Shown: piece by piece, positions 45,525 to 55,582 of the stretch
Layout of the letters: each line of letters begins with the position of its first letter
How positions within the stretch are numbered: position 1 is the stretch's first letter
Assembly: GCF_002282855.1 (NCBI RefSeq)
Contig: NZ_NRIR01000005.1
Location: forward strand, 186,001-250,000
From: Paraferrimonas sedimenticola
GTDB taxonomy: Bacteria; Pseudomonadota; Gammaproteobacteria; Enterobacterales; Shewanellaceae
Length of the DNA: 64,000 nucleotides
Reading direction: 5' to 3'
Notes under the pieces: generated by a model
The model's database searches: none
The model's input: only the letters and a program-made list of their open reading frames with translations
Told to the model about the DNA's origin: nothing
Program-made: the position numbers and the translations under genes

Positions 45525-47732
45525 TTAAAAGCGGTCGGCATTCATTACTTTGCTCCAAGCATCGGCAAAGTCTTGCGCCAACTTAGCCTCGCCGTCGTTG
45601 GCGGCATACACTTCAGCAACGGCGCGAAGCTCGGTGTTTGAACCGAATATCAAGTCCACCGTGGTGCCTGTCCACTTAAGCTCACCCGAGGCGCGGTCAT
45701 AACCGTTGTAAACACCCTCTTGCTCGGCCGGCGCCCAGCGGGTTGCCATATCTAACAGATTGACAAAGAAGTCGTTAGACAAGGTGTCGCTGCGCTCGGT
45801 AAACACACCGTGCTTGCTGTTGCCCGTGTTGGCGCCGAGCACTCGCAGTCCACCAATGAGTGCGGTCATTTCTGGCACGGTTAGGTTGAGTAAGCTGGCG
45901 CGGTCGACCATGGCCTCAGCGGGCGCGTAGAAACTGTCTTGAGTGAAGTAGTTTCTAAAGGCATCGGCTTTCGGCTCAAGCACAGCAAAAGACTTCACAT
46001 CGGTTTGCGCTTGAGTGGCATCGCCGCGACCTGGGTTAAAGGGAAGGGTAATATCGTGCCCGGCATTCTTGGCTGCACGTTCAACCGCCGCACTACCACC
46101 TAGCACAATCACATCCGCCAGCGATACTTGCTTACCGCCCGATAGTTCCTCGTTGAACTCGGCGCGCACCGCTTTGAGCTTGTCCAAGGTCGCATTAAGG
46201 CTTGCAGGATCGTTAACCGCCCATTGGTTTTGCGGCTCTAACGCAATACGAGCACCGTTAGCACCACCACGCATGTCGGTAATGCGGAAGCTAGAAGCTG
46301 CCGCCCAAGCAGTTTTGATCAGATCCGCGTTAGAAATACCTGAACCCAAAATCTTACCCTTGAGTTTGGCCACATCAAACTCGTCGATGAGCTTGTGCTC
46401 AACCGATGGAATTGGGTCTTGCCACAGCAAGGCTTCGCTTGGTACTTCCGAGCCGACATAGCGAGCACGCGGGCCCATGTCTCTGTGAGTGAGCTTAAAC
46501 CAAGCTTTACCAAAGGCCAGATCAAAGGCGGCTGGGTCTTTCATAAAGCGCTCAGAAATTTCGCGAAAGCCTGGGTCGCGTTTTAGTGCCAAGTCAGTGG
46601 TGAACATAATCGGCGCGTGACGTTTGCCTTCAATGTGCGCGTCTGGCACTAGGTTGGCGGCGTTCGGATCGGTTGGGATCCACTGAGTCGCACCGGCAGG
46701 ACTCTTGGTTTGCTTCCACTCATAGGCAAACAAGTTCGTTAGGTATTGAATTGACCAAGTGGTTGGGGTTGAAGTCCAAGCGCCTTCAAGACCAGAGGTG
46801 ACAGTGTCTTCAGCATTGCCTTTACCGCATTTGTTCTTCCAGCCAAAGCCTTGGTCCTCGATTGGGGCAGCGCCAGGCTCAACACCGACGCAATCAGCCG
46901 AGCGCGCACCGTGGGCTTTACCTAGAGTGTGACCACCGGCTACCAGCGCCACAATCTCTTCGTCGTTCATCGCCATGCGTCCAAAGGACATGCGCATATC
47001 TTGCGCGGCAGAGAGTGGGTCGTGATTGGCGCCAGGGCCCTCAGGGTTCACATAGATAAGCCCCATTTGCACCGCAGCTAAATCGCCCTTGAGTTTACCC
47101 TTGCTGTCGCGACGGTCGTCTTCCAGCATTTTCATTTCAGGGCCCCAATACACCACATCTGGCTCCCAATCGTCGGCGCGACCACCGGCAAAGCCAAAGG
47201 TTTTAAAGCCAGATTCTTCAAGGGCTACGTTTCCGGTGAGGATCATTAAGTCAGCCCAAGATAGCTGTCGGCCATACTTCTGCTTGATGGGCCACAACAA
47301 GCGACGGGCTTTGTCTAGGTTGGCGTTATCAGGCCAGCTGTTAAGCGGGTCAAAACGCATTTGGCCACCGGCGGCGCCACCGCGTCCATCACCGACGCGA
47401 TAGGTCCCCGCACTGTGCCAAGCCATGCGGATCATAAAGGGACCATAGGTTCCCCAGTCAGCGGGCCACCAAGGCTGTGAGGTAGTCAAAGTCTTGGCAA
47501 TGTCCTTTTTCACTTCATCCAAATCGAGCTTGGCAAACTCGGCGGCATAGTCAAAGTCGGCACCGTATGGGTTTGAACGGGCATCGTGGGAGCGAAGAGG
47601 GCTGAGGTCGAGTTGCTCTGGCCACCAGTATTGGTTGGATTTGGCCGCACCAGCGGCAGAAGCGACCCCTGAGGTCGCCATCACTGACGCGGCAACACTG
47701 GCGAGCATCAGTTTTTTGAGTCTTGTTTTCAC
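45525..47732 (-). CDS. katG: Catalase-peroxidase with export signal
   Basis: The 735-residue enzyme breaks down hydrogen peroxide. It has the distal heme site [11 protein letters not shown], the proximal His in [10 protein letters not shown], and the residues of the Met-Tyr-Trp cross-link (Trp in MAWHSAG, Tyr in LIYVNPEGP, Met in DMRMSFGRM). The C-terminal duplicated domain is intact. Unlike cytoplasmic KatG, it starts with a signal peptide (cleavage near ASA at 26), so it should act in the periplasm, as KatP does. The start is GTG at 47732, with AAGGAG upstream. Confidence 0.93.
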   Translation of the reverse strand: MKTRLKKLMLASVAASVMATSGVASAAGAAKSNQYWWPEQLDLSPLRSHDARSNPYGADFDYAAEFAKLDLDEVKKDIAKTLTTSQPWWPADWGTYGPFMIRMAWHSAGTYRVGDGRGGAAGGQMRFDPLNSWPDNANLDKARRLLWPIKQKYGRQLSWADLMILTGNVALEESGFKTFGFAGGRADDWEPDVVYWGPEMKMLEDDRRDSKGKLKGDLAAVQMGLIYVNPEGPGANHDPLSAAQDMRMSFGRMAMNDEEIVALVAGGHTLGKAHGARSADCVGVEPGAAPIEDQGFGWKNKCGKGNAEDTVTSGLEGAWTSTPTTWSIQYLTNLFAYEWKQTKSPAGATQWIPTDPNAANLVPDAHIEGKRHAPIMFTTDLALKRDPGFREISERFMKDPAAFDLAFGKAWFKLTHRDMGPRARYVGSEVPSEALLWQDPIPSVEHKLIDEFDVAKLKGKILGSGISNADLIKTAWAAASSFRITDMRGGANGARIALEPQNQWAVNDPASLNATLDKLKAVRAEFNEELSGGKQVSLADVIVLGGSAAVERAAKNAGHDITLPFNPGRGDATQAQTDVKSFAVLEPKADAFRNYFTQDSFYAPAEAMVDRASLLNLTVPEMTALIGGLRVLGANTGNSKHGVFTERSDTLSNDFFVNLLDMATRWAPAEQEGVYNGYDRASGELKWTGTTVDLIFGSNTELRAVAEVYAANDGEAKLAQDFADAWSKVMNADRF

Positions 47733-47888
47733 TGTTCCATTCTCCTTGTCTGACTATAAAGTAATCAGTTGCCTATGAGTTATAGATGCAGCGATACAAG
47801 TGGGACAGTCAGTAATTTGGAATAGGGTGATTGAGGAAATCGAATACCAAGCTGGGGTACACCAAATATCGGCGTATGGGCAAAGCAA

Positions 47889-47920
47889 AACGGCCAGAAG
47901 GGGAGAGGCTTCTGGCCGTT
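47889..47920 (-). terminator. Rho-independent terminator after porin
   Basis: AACGGCCAGAAG and CTTCTGGCCGTT form a perfect 12-bp stem over an eight-base loop; on the minus strand it is followed by TTGC-type T-rich sequence. Confidence 0.78.
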
Positions 47921-47946
47921 AACGTCAATTAACTCGAGGAGTTGAC

Positions 47947-48912
47947 TTAGAACTTATGTTCCAGACCAATACCGAAGTAGTTGTCTTTCTTTGTAGCTTC
48001 ATCCAAGTCGCGCTGGGTGTAGAACGCGAATAGTTTGGTTGGGCTAGCTAGTTTGTAGTCAGCACCGATAGACGCAGCTTTGCCTTTGCGTTCCATGTCT
48101 TGGTACTGAACTTTCAAAGTTACCGCGTCGATTCCGTAGGCTGCGCTTAGCAAGTAGCCTTTGTCCGACTGGTTTTTCTTAACAGTACCGTCGTCGTTAA
48201 GCGTGTCGTTTTGTTCTTGCTGCTGGTACATACCACCTAGCTTAAAGCCGGCAATTTTGCCTTGAACCGTACCGCGCACAATGTCGTAGCCTTGAACCGT
48301 GTTGTCGTAGGCCAAACCAGCGTAGATTGGTGTTTTCTTAAGGCCGGAATCGCCGTACATCACTGCGGCAGAAAAACCGTTTACAGTCTCGTTCTTAACC
48401 GCGTCAACCTGCTTGTTTGAGTTCTCGCCAACCCAAGTAATACCCGCCTTAAGACCAGAGAAAGTTGGAGTTACGTAGGTCAGAGTTTGTTCTGCGCGAA
48501 CTTCGCCTTTGAACAGGTTTTTCAAGTCGCCAGAGATGTCGTTGAACTGGTCCACTTTACCTTGAGACTTCTTAAGCATGGTGTCATTGCGACCTACGGA
48601 AATTGCGCCGAAATCGCCGCGAAGTCCCACGAACTGGTTGCGAGCTTTGAAGTTTTCCTTGGCACTTGAGCTGGTGTCGACTTCGTACTCAACGGTGTAA
48701 AAGGCTTCCAATTTAGAGTTGATTTCAAAGTCACCTTTCACACCCAAACGCGATGCATTTGACTGGATGGTGGCGCTGTTTTCCCCAGCGACATTGTTGT
48801 TTTGTACGGTGACGTTTAGCTTGCCGTAAACGGTGACTGGCTCGGCGGCTTGAGCAGAAAACGCGGCAGCGACAAATGCTGATAAAATCAGTGGTTTGGA
48901 AAGATTTGGCAT
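47947..48912 (-). CDS. Porin, divergent from arrAB
   Basis: I start this at the ATG at 48912 (MPNLSKPLIL), six bases after GAGG, giving 321 residues with a signal peptide ending SAQA; the frame is open to 49011 without a signal. The sequence begins VTVYGKLNV and ends in a typical final strand LEHKF, as in Porin_4-type trimeric porins. It should let small anions cross the outer membrane. It is transcribed away from arrAB, and may supply arsenate to the periplasmic reductase; that is an inference from position. Confidence 0.85.
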   Translation of the reverse strand: MPNLSKPLILSAFVAAAFSAQAAEPVTVYGKLNVTVQNNNVAGENSATIQSNASRLGVKGDFEINSKLEAFYTVEYEVDTSSSAKENFKARNQFVGLRGDFGAISVGRNDTMLKKSQGKVDQFNDISGDLKNLFKGEVRAEQTLTYVTPTFSGLKAGITWVGENSNKQVDAVKNETVNGFSAAVMYGDSGLKKTPIYAGLAYDNTVQGYDIVRGTVQGKIAGFKLGGMYQQQEQNDTLNDDGTVKKNQSDKGYLLSAAYGIDAVTLKVQYQDMERKGKAASIGADYKLASPTKLFAFYTQRDLDEATKKDNYFGIGLEHKF

Positions 48913-49399
48913 GGTTACCTCGATAATTTTAAAGTGCTGTAAAGCGCAGGTTGCAGCGCTTTGGATTTGTTGTGATGAAATTATGACAGCGCCTTTTTTT
49001 ATCGAATTCAACGGGCTTGTTTTGGTTCTTAGAGACGCTCTGCAAACTTGAATGCGAGCGTCTGGTCTGACGTGTTAGCGCTCGAAAAATGTAGCGAAAA
49101 CGTGCGCTAAACAAGGTTTTTGATTGAGAAAAAGCGAGGGTTGGCGAATGAATTACCGAATCGGCCGCGCAGGATTGTTCCGACTTCGCGGTAACCGTAA
49201 ATTTTCATCTAGCGACGAATTTTGATGTTTTCTATCATCTAGATTAGAGCTTGCTACAACACGCGTTTTTGGATTTTTGAGGCAGGTCTAAGTTTTTCTT
49301 CAGCGCCTTAATACGCTTGTAATAATTTGATCTACCCCAAAGAAATATATTCTTTTAAATATATATTTAGATTCAGATATATGGAAAAGAGTATATACC
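48913..49399. promoter_or_regulatory. Divergent control region of porin and arrAB
   Basis: These 487 bases hold no gene that I can support. TCATCTAG occurs twice, at 49205-49212 and 49235-49242, exactly 30 bases apart. The last 60 bases before arrA are A+T-rich with overlapping ATATAT stretches. Neither a clear FNR nor CRP site was found. Confidence 0.5.
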
Positions 49400-51964
49400 A
49401 TGAGTCAAAACAAGCTGTTTCAAATGCGGCGTCGTGGCTTTCTAAAAGCCACTACCGCCTCTGGAGTATTGAGCGGTCTAACCGGCGGGTTTGCTTTCAA
49501 TCCTATGATGGAAGCCATCGCTGATGAGCTACCAAAAGTCGATTTGCGCACCAACACAGGTACCTGGCTTCCAACCACCTGTCAGGGCTGCACATCTTGG
49601 TGTGCTAAGCAGATCTATGTGATGGACGGACGCGCGATTAAGGTTCGCGGTAATCCCCACTCAAAAATTCACAACACCGCTAGCTGCCCACGCCAGCATT
49701 TGGGCCTTCAGATGGTTTACGATCCGGATCGGATTAAAACTCCTCTACTGCGAACGAATCCTAAAAAAGGCAGAAACGAAGATCCCAAGTTTAAGCCGAT
49801 TAGCTGGGACCAGGCCATGGACTTGCTGGCAGAGAAGATTTTGGCGCTGCGCGCTAAAAACGAATCGCACAAGTACGCTTTGCTACGCGGTCGCTACTCC
49901 CACGTGAACGACCTGCTATATAAGCAGATGACAGGCATGATTGGCTCGCCAAACAACATATCTCATAGTTCTATCTGTGCCGAGGCCCATAAAATGGGGC
50001 CTTACTACATGGATGGCAACTGGGGATACAACCAGTACGATGTGAAAAACACCAAGTACATTTTGTCTTTTGGTGCAGACCCGATTGCCAGTAACCGTCA
50101 GGTGAGCTTCTACTCAAGTGCCTGGGGCGACACGCTAGACCAAGCCAAAGTGGTGGTAGTTGACCCTCGTTTGTCGGCAACAGCCGCCAAAGCCCATAAG
50201 TGGATCCCAATCGAAACCGGCCAAGACTCAGCACTGGCGCTGGCGATTGCTCACGTAGCTTTGGTTAAAGGCTTGTGGCACAAACCATTTGTGGGTGATT
50301 TCAAAGACGGCAAAAACCGCTTTATGGCCGGCAAAGCTGTCGAAAGCACTCAGTTTGAAGAGATCCACAGTTACGGCCTAGTCGATTGGTGGAACTTGGC
50401 GCTAAAAGACTATACCCCTGAGTGGGGTGAGTCGATTACTGGCATTCCAGCTGCCGATATCGTGGAAATGGCCACTGATATGGGTAAAGCGGCACCAGCG
50501 GTGCAAGTGTGGACCGCCCGTGGTGCTGTGATGCAGACCCGAGGCACCTATACCTCGATGGCTTGCCATGCGCTTAACGGCATATTCGGTGGTATTGATA
50601 GTAAAGGTGGCTTGTTCCCCTACAACAAGGTGCCGCTGAACAAGAGCTTCCCAGACTCTAAGCCATATATGGATGCGGTAGCTAAGAAAGGTAAAAAAGC
50701 TGAGAAGATTGACCAGCGCGGTCGTCTTGCCATGCCGGCTCTGAAGAAAGGTAAGTCAGGTGGTGGGGTAGTAACGGATAACGTTGCTAACGCCATTAAC
50801 GCCGCAGACCCTTACAACATCGAAGTCATGCTGGCCTACTTTAATAACTTTGTGTTTGCCGGTACCGAAACCAAGCGTTGGGAAGATGCCTTGTCTAAGG
50901 TGGATTTCATTGCCCACGTGACCACCAACATCTCTGAGTTCAGTATGTTCTCTGACTTGTTGCTGCCTGCATCGCACCACATGTTTGAGAAATGGGGCGT
51001 GCTCACCGCCTCAGGCAATGGACACGCCACGGCGTCGATTCAAAAGCCAAACATCAAGCGCATGCACGACACGCGTCAAGACGAAACCGAAGTGCCTTAT
51101 ATGCTGGCCAAAAAGCTGGCAGAGAAAGGATTCGACGCGCCATGGCGCTACATTAATGAACAGATTCTAGACCCAGAGACCGGTAAGCCTGCCAAGGATG
51201 CCGAAGAGTTTGCCGAGATCTGCGTTAAGTACGTGACAGCACCACTGTGGAATGAGGATGCCTCTAAGTACGGTGACAAATTGTCTGGCTGGGATGAGTT
51301 TGTAGAGAAGGGTATCTGGAATTCGTCCCCATACCCGTATCAAAAGCGTTGGGGTAAGTTCAAAACCAAAACTGGTAAGTTCGAATTCTACTCTAAGTCG
51401 CTAGAGAAGGCCTTTACCGCCCACGCCGACAAACATCAGGTAACCCCTGATGAAGCTCTGACCGCCTGTAACTACACCAATCTCGGTAAAGTTGCTTTCG
51501 TTCCCAACTATCAGGCACCAGAGCGCGACGGCGATGCCAACGAGTTTCCACTTTACTTTGTCGACCAAAAGGCAAGACTCAACCACGAAGGACGTTCAGC
51601 CAACAGCCCTTGGTACTACGAGTTTAAAGACCTAGACCCAGGTGATGACAACAACGCTGATGTAGCCAAGATCAACCCAGTTGATGCTCACAAACTTGGT
51701 CTGAAAGACGGCGATCCGATTCGGATTGTCAGCACTGTCGGCGCTATCGAGTGTACCGCTAAATTGTGGGAAGGGGTTCGGCCGGGCCACGTGGCTAAGT
51801 GTTTTGGACAAGGACACTGGGCATACGGCCGAGTCGCTTCAAAAGAGTTCGGTAAAACAGCTCGCGGCGGCAACAACAACGACATTATTCCAAACCGATA
51901 CGACCGTCTAAGTGGCTCAACCGCTTTCTATGGTCACATCCGTATCCGTATCGAAAAGGCTTGA
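49400..51964 (+). CDS. arrA: Respiratory arsenate reductase, molybdopterin subunit ArrA
   Basis: ArrA reduces arsenate to arsenite in the periplasm during anaerobic respiration. The 854-residue protein has a twin-arginine signal (RRRGFLK, residues 10-16), a Cys-X2-Cys-X3-Cys-X27-Cys iron-sulfur site at Cys 61, 64, 68 and 96, and the putative Mo ligand Cys 193 in SSICAEAHK. ArrA-typical segments include RGRYSHVN, LWHKPFVGDF and GQGHWAYGR. Length and motif spacing agree with the Shewanella ANA-3 enzyme. arrB follows after eight bases. No membrane subunit or cymA is present here, so a separate quinol dehydrogenase must supply electrons. ArxA-type enzymes are related, but the details favour ArrA. 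Confidence 0.93.
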   Translation: MSQNKLFQMRRRGFLKATTASGVLSGLTGGFAFNPMMEAIADELPKVDLRTNTGTWLPTTCQGCTSWCAKQIYVMDGRAIKVRGNPHSKIHNTASCPRQHLGLQMVYDPDRIKTPLLRTNPKKGRNEDPKFKPISWDQAMDLLAEKILALRAKNESHKYALLRGRYSHVNDLLYKQMTGMIGSPNNISHSSICAEAHKMGPYYMDGNWGYNQYDVKNTKYILSFGADPIASNRQVSFYSSAWGDTLDQAKVVVVDPRLSATAAKAHKWIPIETGQDSALALAIAHVALVKGLWHKPFVGDFKDGKNRFMAGKAVESTQFEEIHSYGLVDWWNLALKDYTPEWGESITGIPAADIVEMATDMGKAAPAVQVWTARGAVMQTRGTYTSMACHALNGIFGGIDSKGGLFPYNKVPLNKSFPDSKPYMDAVAKKGKKAEKIDQRGRLAMPALKKGKSGGGVVTDNVANAINAADPYNIEVMLAYFNNFVFAGTETKRWEDALSKVDFIAHVTTNISEFSMFSDLLLPASHHMFEKWGVLTASGNGHATASIQKPNIKRMHDTRQDETEVPYMLAKKLAEKGFDAPWRYINEQILDPETGKPAKDAEEFAEICVKYVTAPLWNEDASKYGDKLSGWDEFVEKGIWNSSPYPYQKRWGKFKTKTGKFEFYSKSLEKAFTAHADKHQVTPDEALTACNYTNLGKVAFVPNYQAPERDGDANEFPLYFVDQKARLNHEGRSANSPWYYEFKDLDPGDDNNADVAKINPVDAHKLGLKDGDPIRIVSTVGAIECTAKLWEGVRPGHVAKCFGQGHWAYGRVASKEFGKTARGGNNNDIIPNRYDRLSGSTAFYGHIRIRIEKA

Positions 51965-51972
51965 GGTGAATT

Positions 51973-52674
51973 ATGAAACTAGGAATGGTCATTGATTTGC
52001 AAAAATGCGTAGGTTGCGGCGGTTGCAACCTAGCCTGCAAAACTGAAAACAACACCCCTGAAGGGGTGGCATGGAGCCATCACATTAGCCAAACCACGGG
52101 TAAGTTCCCCGACGTTAACTACAGCTATGTGCCGACTATGTGTAACCACTGTGACAACGCGGCCTGTGTTGAAGTCTGTCCTAAAGACGCCATGTACAAG
52201 GCAGACAACGGTTTGACTCTGCACGACATCGACAAGTGTATTGGTTGTCGTCGTTGCGAGCGCGCCTGTCCTTATAAAGTAATTAGCTTTAATAAAGGGG
52301 CACCGCACCGCAACTGGCAAGATGACACGCCGTTACTCGAAGGTGCGACTTCTTCACCGAAAGAAGTATTGCAAATCACCGGCGCTAAGAACTCTCCGAC
52401 AGAGAACCCGGAGCGCGGTGACACTTATGCGGTGACTCGTCCACGTCGTACCATTGAGAAGTGCACCATGTGCGATCACCGTCAGAATGTGGGGCTTAAG
52501 CCGGCCTGTGTTGAAGCGTGTCCATCTGGCGCACGGGTGGTGGGTGATTTAAGCAATCCTGACAGCGAAGTATCACGCTTGATCCGCATGCACCAAGGGC
52601 GTCCACTGATGCCGGAAGCAGGCACTAAGCCGAACGTTTACTATATTCGTTCGTTTGGTGTTAGAGCGAGCTGA
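51973..52674 (+). CDS. arrB: Respiratory arsenate reductase, iron-sulfur subunit ArrB
   Basis: The 233-residue protein has sixteen cysteines in four ferredoxin-type clusters: CVGCGGCNLAC, CNHCDNAACVEVC, CIGCRRCERAC and CTMCDH with CVEAC. It carries electrons to the molybdenum site in ArrA. It has no signal peptide, so export presumably depends on the twin-arginine signal of ArrA. GAGGTGA precedes the ATG. It is the last gene of the pair and is followed by a terminator. Confidence 0.92.
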   Translation: MKLGMVIDLQKCVGCGGCNLACKTENNTPEGVAWSHHISQTTGKFPDVNYSYVPTMCNHCDNAACVEVCPKDAMYKADNGLTLHDIDKCIGCRRCERACPYKVISFNKGAPHRNWQDDTPLLEGATSSPKEVLQITGAKNSPTENPERGDTYAVTRPRRTIEKCTMCDHRQNVGLKPACVEACPSGARVVGDLSNPDSEVSRLIRMHQGRPLMPEAGTKPNVYYIRSFGVRAS

Positions 52675-52695
52675 CGATTAATCGCAAATGAAACA

Positions 52696-52723
52696 AAAAA
52701 GGCATCCGAATGGATGCCTTTTT
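52696..52723 (+). terminator. Rho-independent terminator after arrB
   Basis: AAAAAGGCATCC pairs with GGATGCCTTTTT over a GAAT loop. Confidence 0.88.
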
Positions 52724-52724
52724 G

Positions 52725-52892
52725 CTACTCGAGTTGGTGGGTAGTGTGTGGTTTGTAGTAGTTAAACAGCCACGTCTTGGTGCCTTTGGGTGTGATCCTA
52801 AGGTAAAGGCTATCGCCATCGTTTAGATTGTATTCTTTCTCTTTAGGCTTGGCAGTTTTAACTTTGGTATCTGTGAGTCGATTGCGAGCCAT
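52725..52892 (-). pseudogene. Truncated tyrosine-integrase N-terminus next to tmRNA gene
   Basis: On the minus strand, starting at the ATG at 52892 (GAGG eight bases upstream), 55 codons encode ARNRLTDTKVKTAKPKEKEY and then LNDGDSLYLRITPKGTKTW, the Arm-type DNA-binding domain that opens phage P4-like tyrosine integrases. The frame stops at 52725 after a short unrelated tail, and the core catalytic domain is missing. The integrase is placed 180 bases from the 3' end of ssrA, pointing away, exactly where an integrase at a tmRNA attachment site sits. It is the relic of a genomic island whose cargo lay to the left. Confidence 0.8.
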
Positions 52893-53001
52893 AGTAACAC
52901 CTCGATCGTAACAAGCTAATGTTACAATCATAGACCTTGTTACGCTCTCTGTTACATTTCTTTCTGGATTTTGTTACATCTTGCCGGACTGCGATAGATA
53001 C

Positions 53002-53046
53002 AAAAAAGCCGCTAAACCTTTGTTTTAACTAGGTCTAACGGCTTTC
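53002..53046 (-). terminator. Terminator of ssrA
   Basis: On the minus strand AGCCGTTAGACC pairs with GGTTTAGCGGCT (with one bulge), followed by six T. It lies 25 bases after the CCA end of tmRNA. A 14-base palindrome ACTTCCTAGGAAGT at 53052-53065 sits between the two. Confidence 0.75.
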
Positions 53047-53070
53047 TTAGGACTTCCTAGGAAGTGTATT

Positions 53071-53425
53071 TGGTGGAGACGGCGGGGCTCGAACCCGCGT
53101 CCAAAAAACCTACATCCTCGGCGCTACATGCTTAGTTTGTCTATTGGTTAACCAATGGCACTCCGACAAACAGGATTAACATTGGCGAGCCTGGTACTGT
53201 TTCGCGGTTCAACCCCAGGCGGGTATCCCTCGCTATCGCGATGTAGGGTGACCATCGAATCCACTGCCCATGCGAAAGACTTGTGGGTGATGGCTAGCGA
53301 GCCTAAGCTGCTAGAGCGTAGTTATCGTCGTTTGCAACTATAACAATGCGGCTTTTTACGAGGCCAACCGCCCCTCGGCATGCTCCTAGGGTTTCGCGAA
53401 TCTTGTCGAATCCAAAATCGTCCCC
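53071..53425 (-). ncRNA. ssrA: Transfer-messenger RNA (tmRNA)
   Basis: tmRNA rescues stalled ribosomes and tags the nascent protein for degradation. The 355-base RNA starts with GGGGACGATTTTGGATTCGA and ends with the TTCGAGCCCCGCCGTCTCCA region followed by CCA. The tag frame at 53335-53303 reads ANDDNYALAA then TAG, preceded by the tRNA-like half and pseudoknots. Its partner smpB is in the same window at 60306. The 3' end was used as an integration site, as shown by the integrase remnant beside it. Confidence 0.97.
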
Positions 53426-53434
53426 AGAACGACA

Positions 53435-53440
53435 ATCATA
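53435..53440 (-). promoter_or_regulatory. ssrA promoter -10 element
   Basis: On the minus strand TATGAT lies nine bases before the first G of tmRNA. A -35 element is not obvious; TTTATA is about 17 bases upstream. Confidence 0.45.
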
Positions 53441-53544
53441 ACTCAAGCGAGTCTGGCTATAAAGTGTTAGCGAGCTGAATCTAGTGAAATTAACGCCCAA
53501 CTGCACATTCTTCAGCCAGAGCCTGCAACCAAAAAGCCCATAAA

Positions 53545-53572
53545 CAAAAAAGACCGCAAACAAAGTGTTTGC
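53545..53572 (-). terminator. Rho-independent terminator after fccA
   Basis: CCGCAAAC and GTTTGCGG form a stem over five bases; on the minus strand it is followed by TCTTTTTTG. It lies downstream of the fccA stop at 53649. Confidence 0.8.
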
Positions 53573-53648
53573 GGCCAAACTCGTGAGCAAGTCGAGTTAA
53601 GTGGAAATAGCCAGCCACCGCTTGGGAGACCGATGGCTGGCGATTGCG

Positions 53649-55439
53649 CTAGCGTTTGCTACTGTATTTAGCAGCGTTTTCACCGGCCAAGCGACCGAAG
53701 GTAACGATGTCCGAAATCGCGTTTCCGCCTAGGCGGTTAGCGCCGTGAACACCACCAGTGGCTTCACCCGCTGCGAACAGACCTGGGATGGCTTTGCCTT
53801 TGGCGTTCAATGCTTCTGCCGCAGGGTCAATCTTGATGCCACCCATGGTGTGGTGAACACCAGGACCAACTTCAATGGCGTAGAAATTACCTTGGTTTAG
53901 CTCGGTCGGTAGGTTCTGACGCTCAAAGTCTTGGTCTTTACCGGCGGCAACGTTTTGGTTGTAACGCTGAACGCTGGCAGTCAGGTTGGCGCCATCCACT
54001 TCGATGATCTTAGCCAATTCGTTCAGGCTAGAGGCCGAAGGTACTACGCCCAGTTTGATGTACTTCTCGATTTTCTTCAGAGACTTACGCACTGAATCAT
54101 CGAACACCAAGAACGCAGTTTTGCCTTTTTGCTGCAAAATGGCCGCGGCCGCTTTGTCGCGAGTGGTTAGTTCGTTAACGAAACGCTTCCCTTCGCGGTT
54201 GATAAGAATCGCACCGTTACCACGTACTGCTTCGGTAACCATCACGCCGCCCTTGATAGACAGAGTTGGGTGAGCTTGGATGTACTCTAGGTCAACCATT
54301 TCAGCACCGGCTTCGGCCGCTACGTCCAGACCATCACCAGTAGCACCAGCGTGGTTGGTGGCGATAAAGCCTTTCAGTTTTGGATCTAACTCAGCTACGC
54401 GTGGGTTGTTGCGACCAAAACCACCGGTTGCGATAACCACGGCGTCGGCTTTCACCCAGTAGTATCCAGTGTATTGACCTTTAACCAACAGACCTTTCAC
54501 GGCACCTTTGTCGTCTTTTAGCACTTCGACGGCACGAGTGTTAAGGCGCAAGTCGATGTCGCGTTTAACTGAGTTGTCGTAAAGCACTTGAATCACGTGC
54601 GCGCCAACACCAGCACCACCGGTTGGACGGTGACTGCGGTTAACCGATGCGCCACCCATACGACCTACGTCGTTCAAGTCTGCGCCAAGGCCTGTCAACC
54701 AATCGATTGAGCTTGAAGAGTTGTTAACCAGTACGTCTACCAAAGCGGTGTCGTTAAGGTTGCGACCGCCTTTCATGGTGTCAGACTTCATCGACTCTAG
54801 GCTGTCTTTAATGCCTTTGGCCGCTTGTGGCTTGGTCACAGCAGCGTTCATGCCGCCGGCTGCCAGCTTAGCGTTACCACCGATGACTGGCTCTTTTTCT
54901 ACCAGCATCACTTTGGCGCCAGCATCAAAGGCAGCTACTGCGGCTGAGAAGCCTGCACCACCACTACCGATAACCAGAACGTCGACTTGACCAGCCGCTG
55001 GAGCCGCTAGTGCTTTGGCGCGCTCATCAGCATCTTTCTTAAGCTCAGCAATGGTTGGCTCATTGCGCTCCCAAGTGCCTTGGTAAGGCATGTCAAATTC
55101 AAAGCTGTGGCAAGAATCACAGTAGTTCAAAGACTCTTGGTGACCGGCGTGACAAGTAGTACACGAGGTGTCGCCTGGGAAGTGAGAGTCGTGGGCGTTG
55201 TAGTTGTTGCGCTGGGTGGTCTCGGCCACTTCAGCTAGTGAACCGTGACAGGATTGGCACTGAGCATTTTCGTGGCTCAGGTTGTCGTCAGACAAGCGAT
55301 TGCCATCAAGGTGGCAAGAATCACAGCTGGCCATGTCGGCGTGAGCGTCTGCTAGATAACCATTGGCTAGTGCAGAAGCGGATAGTGAGCCGCATAGCAA
55401 TAGCGAGCTAACGGTTAACGCAAGGCGTTTAAGTTTCAT
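53649..55439 (-). CDS. fccA: Periplasmic fumarate reductase, flavocytochrome c
   Basis: This 596-residue protein reduces fumarate to succinate during anaerobic respiration. A signal peptide (ending ALA near 25) is followed by a tetraheme domain with four CxxCH sites (CDSCH, CQSCH, CTTCH, CDSCH), then an FAD domain starting [14 protein letters not shown]. Active-site residues of Shewanella Fcc3 are present: His in IQAHPTLS, Arg in LTTRDKA, His in GVHHTMGG and Arg in GANRLGGNA. Substrate is therefore very probably fumarate. It is divergent from a porin gene with paired palindromes between, and near a two-component system. Confidence 0.94.
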   Translation of the reverse strand: MKLKRLALTVSSLLLCGSLSASALANGYLADAHADMASCDSCHLDGNRLSDDNLSHENAQCQSCHGSLAEVAETTQRNNYNAHDSHFPGDTSCTTCHAGHQESLNYCDSCHSFEFDMPYQGTWERNEPTIAELKKDADERAKALAAPAAGQVDVLVIGSGGAGFSAAVAAFDAGAKVMLVEKEPVIGGNAKLAAGGMNAAVTKPQAAKGIKDSLESMKSDTMKGGRNLNDTALVDVLVNNSSSSIDWLTGLGADLNDVGRMGGASVNRSHRPTGGAGVGAHVIQVLYDNSVKRDIDLRLNTRAVEVLKDDKGAVKGLLVKGQYTGYYWVKADAVVIATGGFGRNNPRVAELDPKLKGFIATNHAGATGDGLDVAAEAGAEMVDLEYIQAHPTLSIKGGVMVTEAVRGNGAILINREGKRFVNELTTRDKAAAAILQQKGKTAFLVFDDSVRKSLKKIEKYIKLGVVPSASSLNELAKIIEVDGANLTASVQRYNQNVAAGKDQDFERQNLPTELNQGNFYAIEVGPGVHHTMGGIKIDPAAEALNAKGKAIPGLFAAGEATGGVHGANRLGGNAISDIVTFGRLAGENAAKYSSKR

Positions 55440-55582
55440 GAGGATCTCCTTGGCCTCAAGGCCAGAACAGTCATTGGGTATTCGTTGATGACTGAGTGTT
55501 GACCTTTCCCACCTTGCTTCTCAATGGAATTCGCACTCTGAATTGAAAGAGCTTAACGCCTGTCACAAAAGCATTTTTGGCC

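Noticed and set aside
47733-47800. Possible OxyR site upstream of katG
   Set aside because: CTAT and ATAG elements occur but the spacing (5 and 15) does not match the ATAG-N7-CTAT pattern.
49205-49245. Possible FNR or CRP site upstream of arrA
   Set aside because: TTGAT and ATCAT are seven bases apart, which fits neither the 4-base FNR nor the 6-base CRP core spacing.
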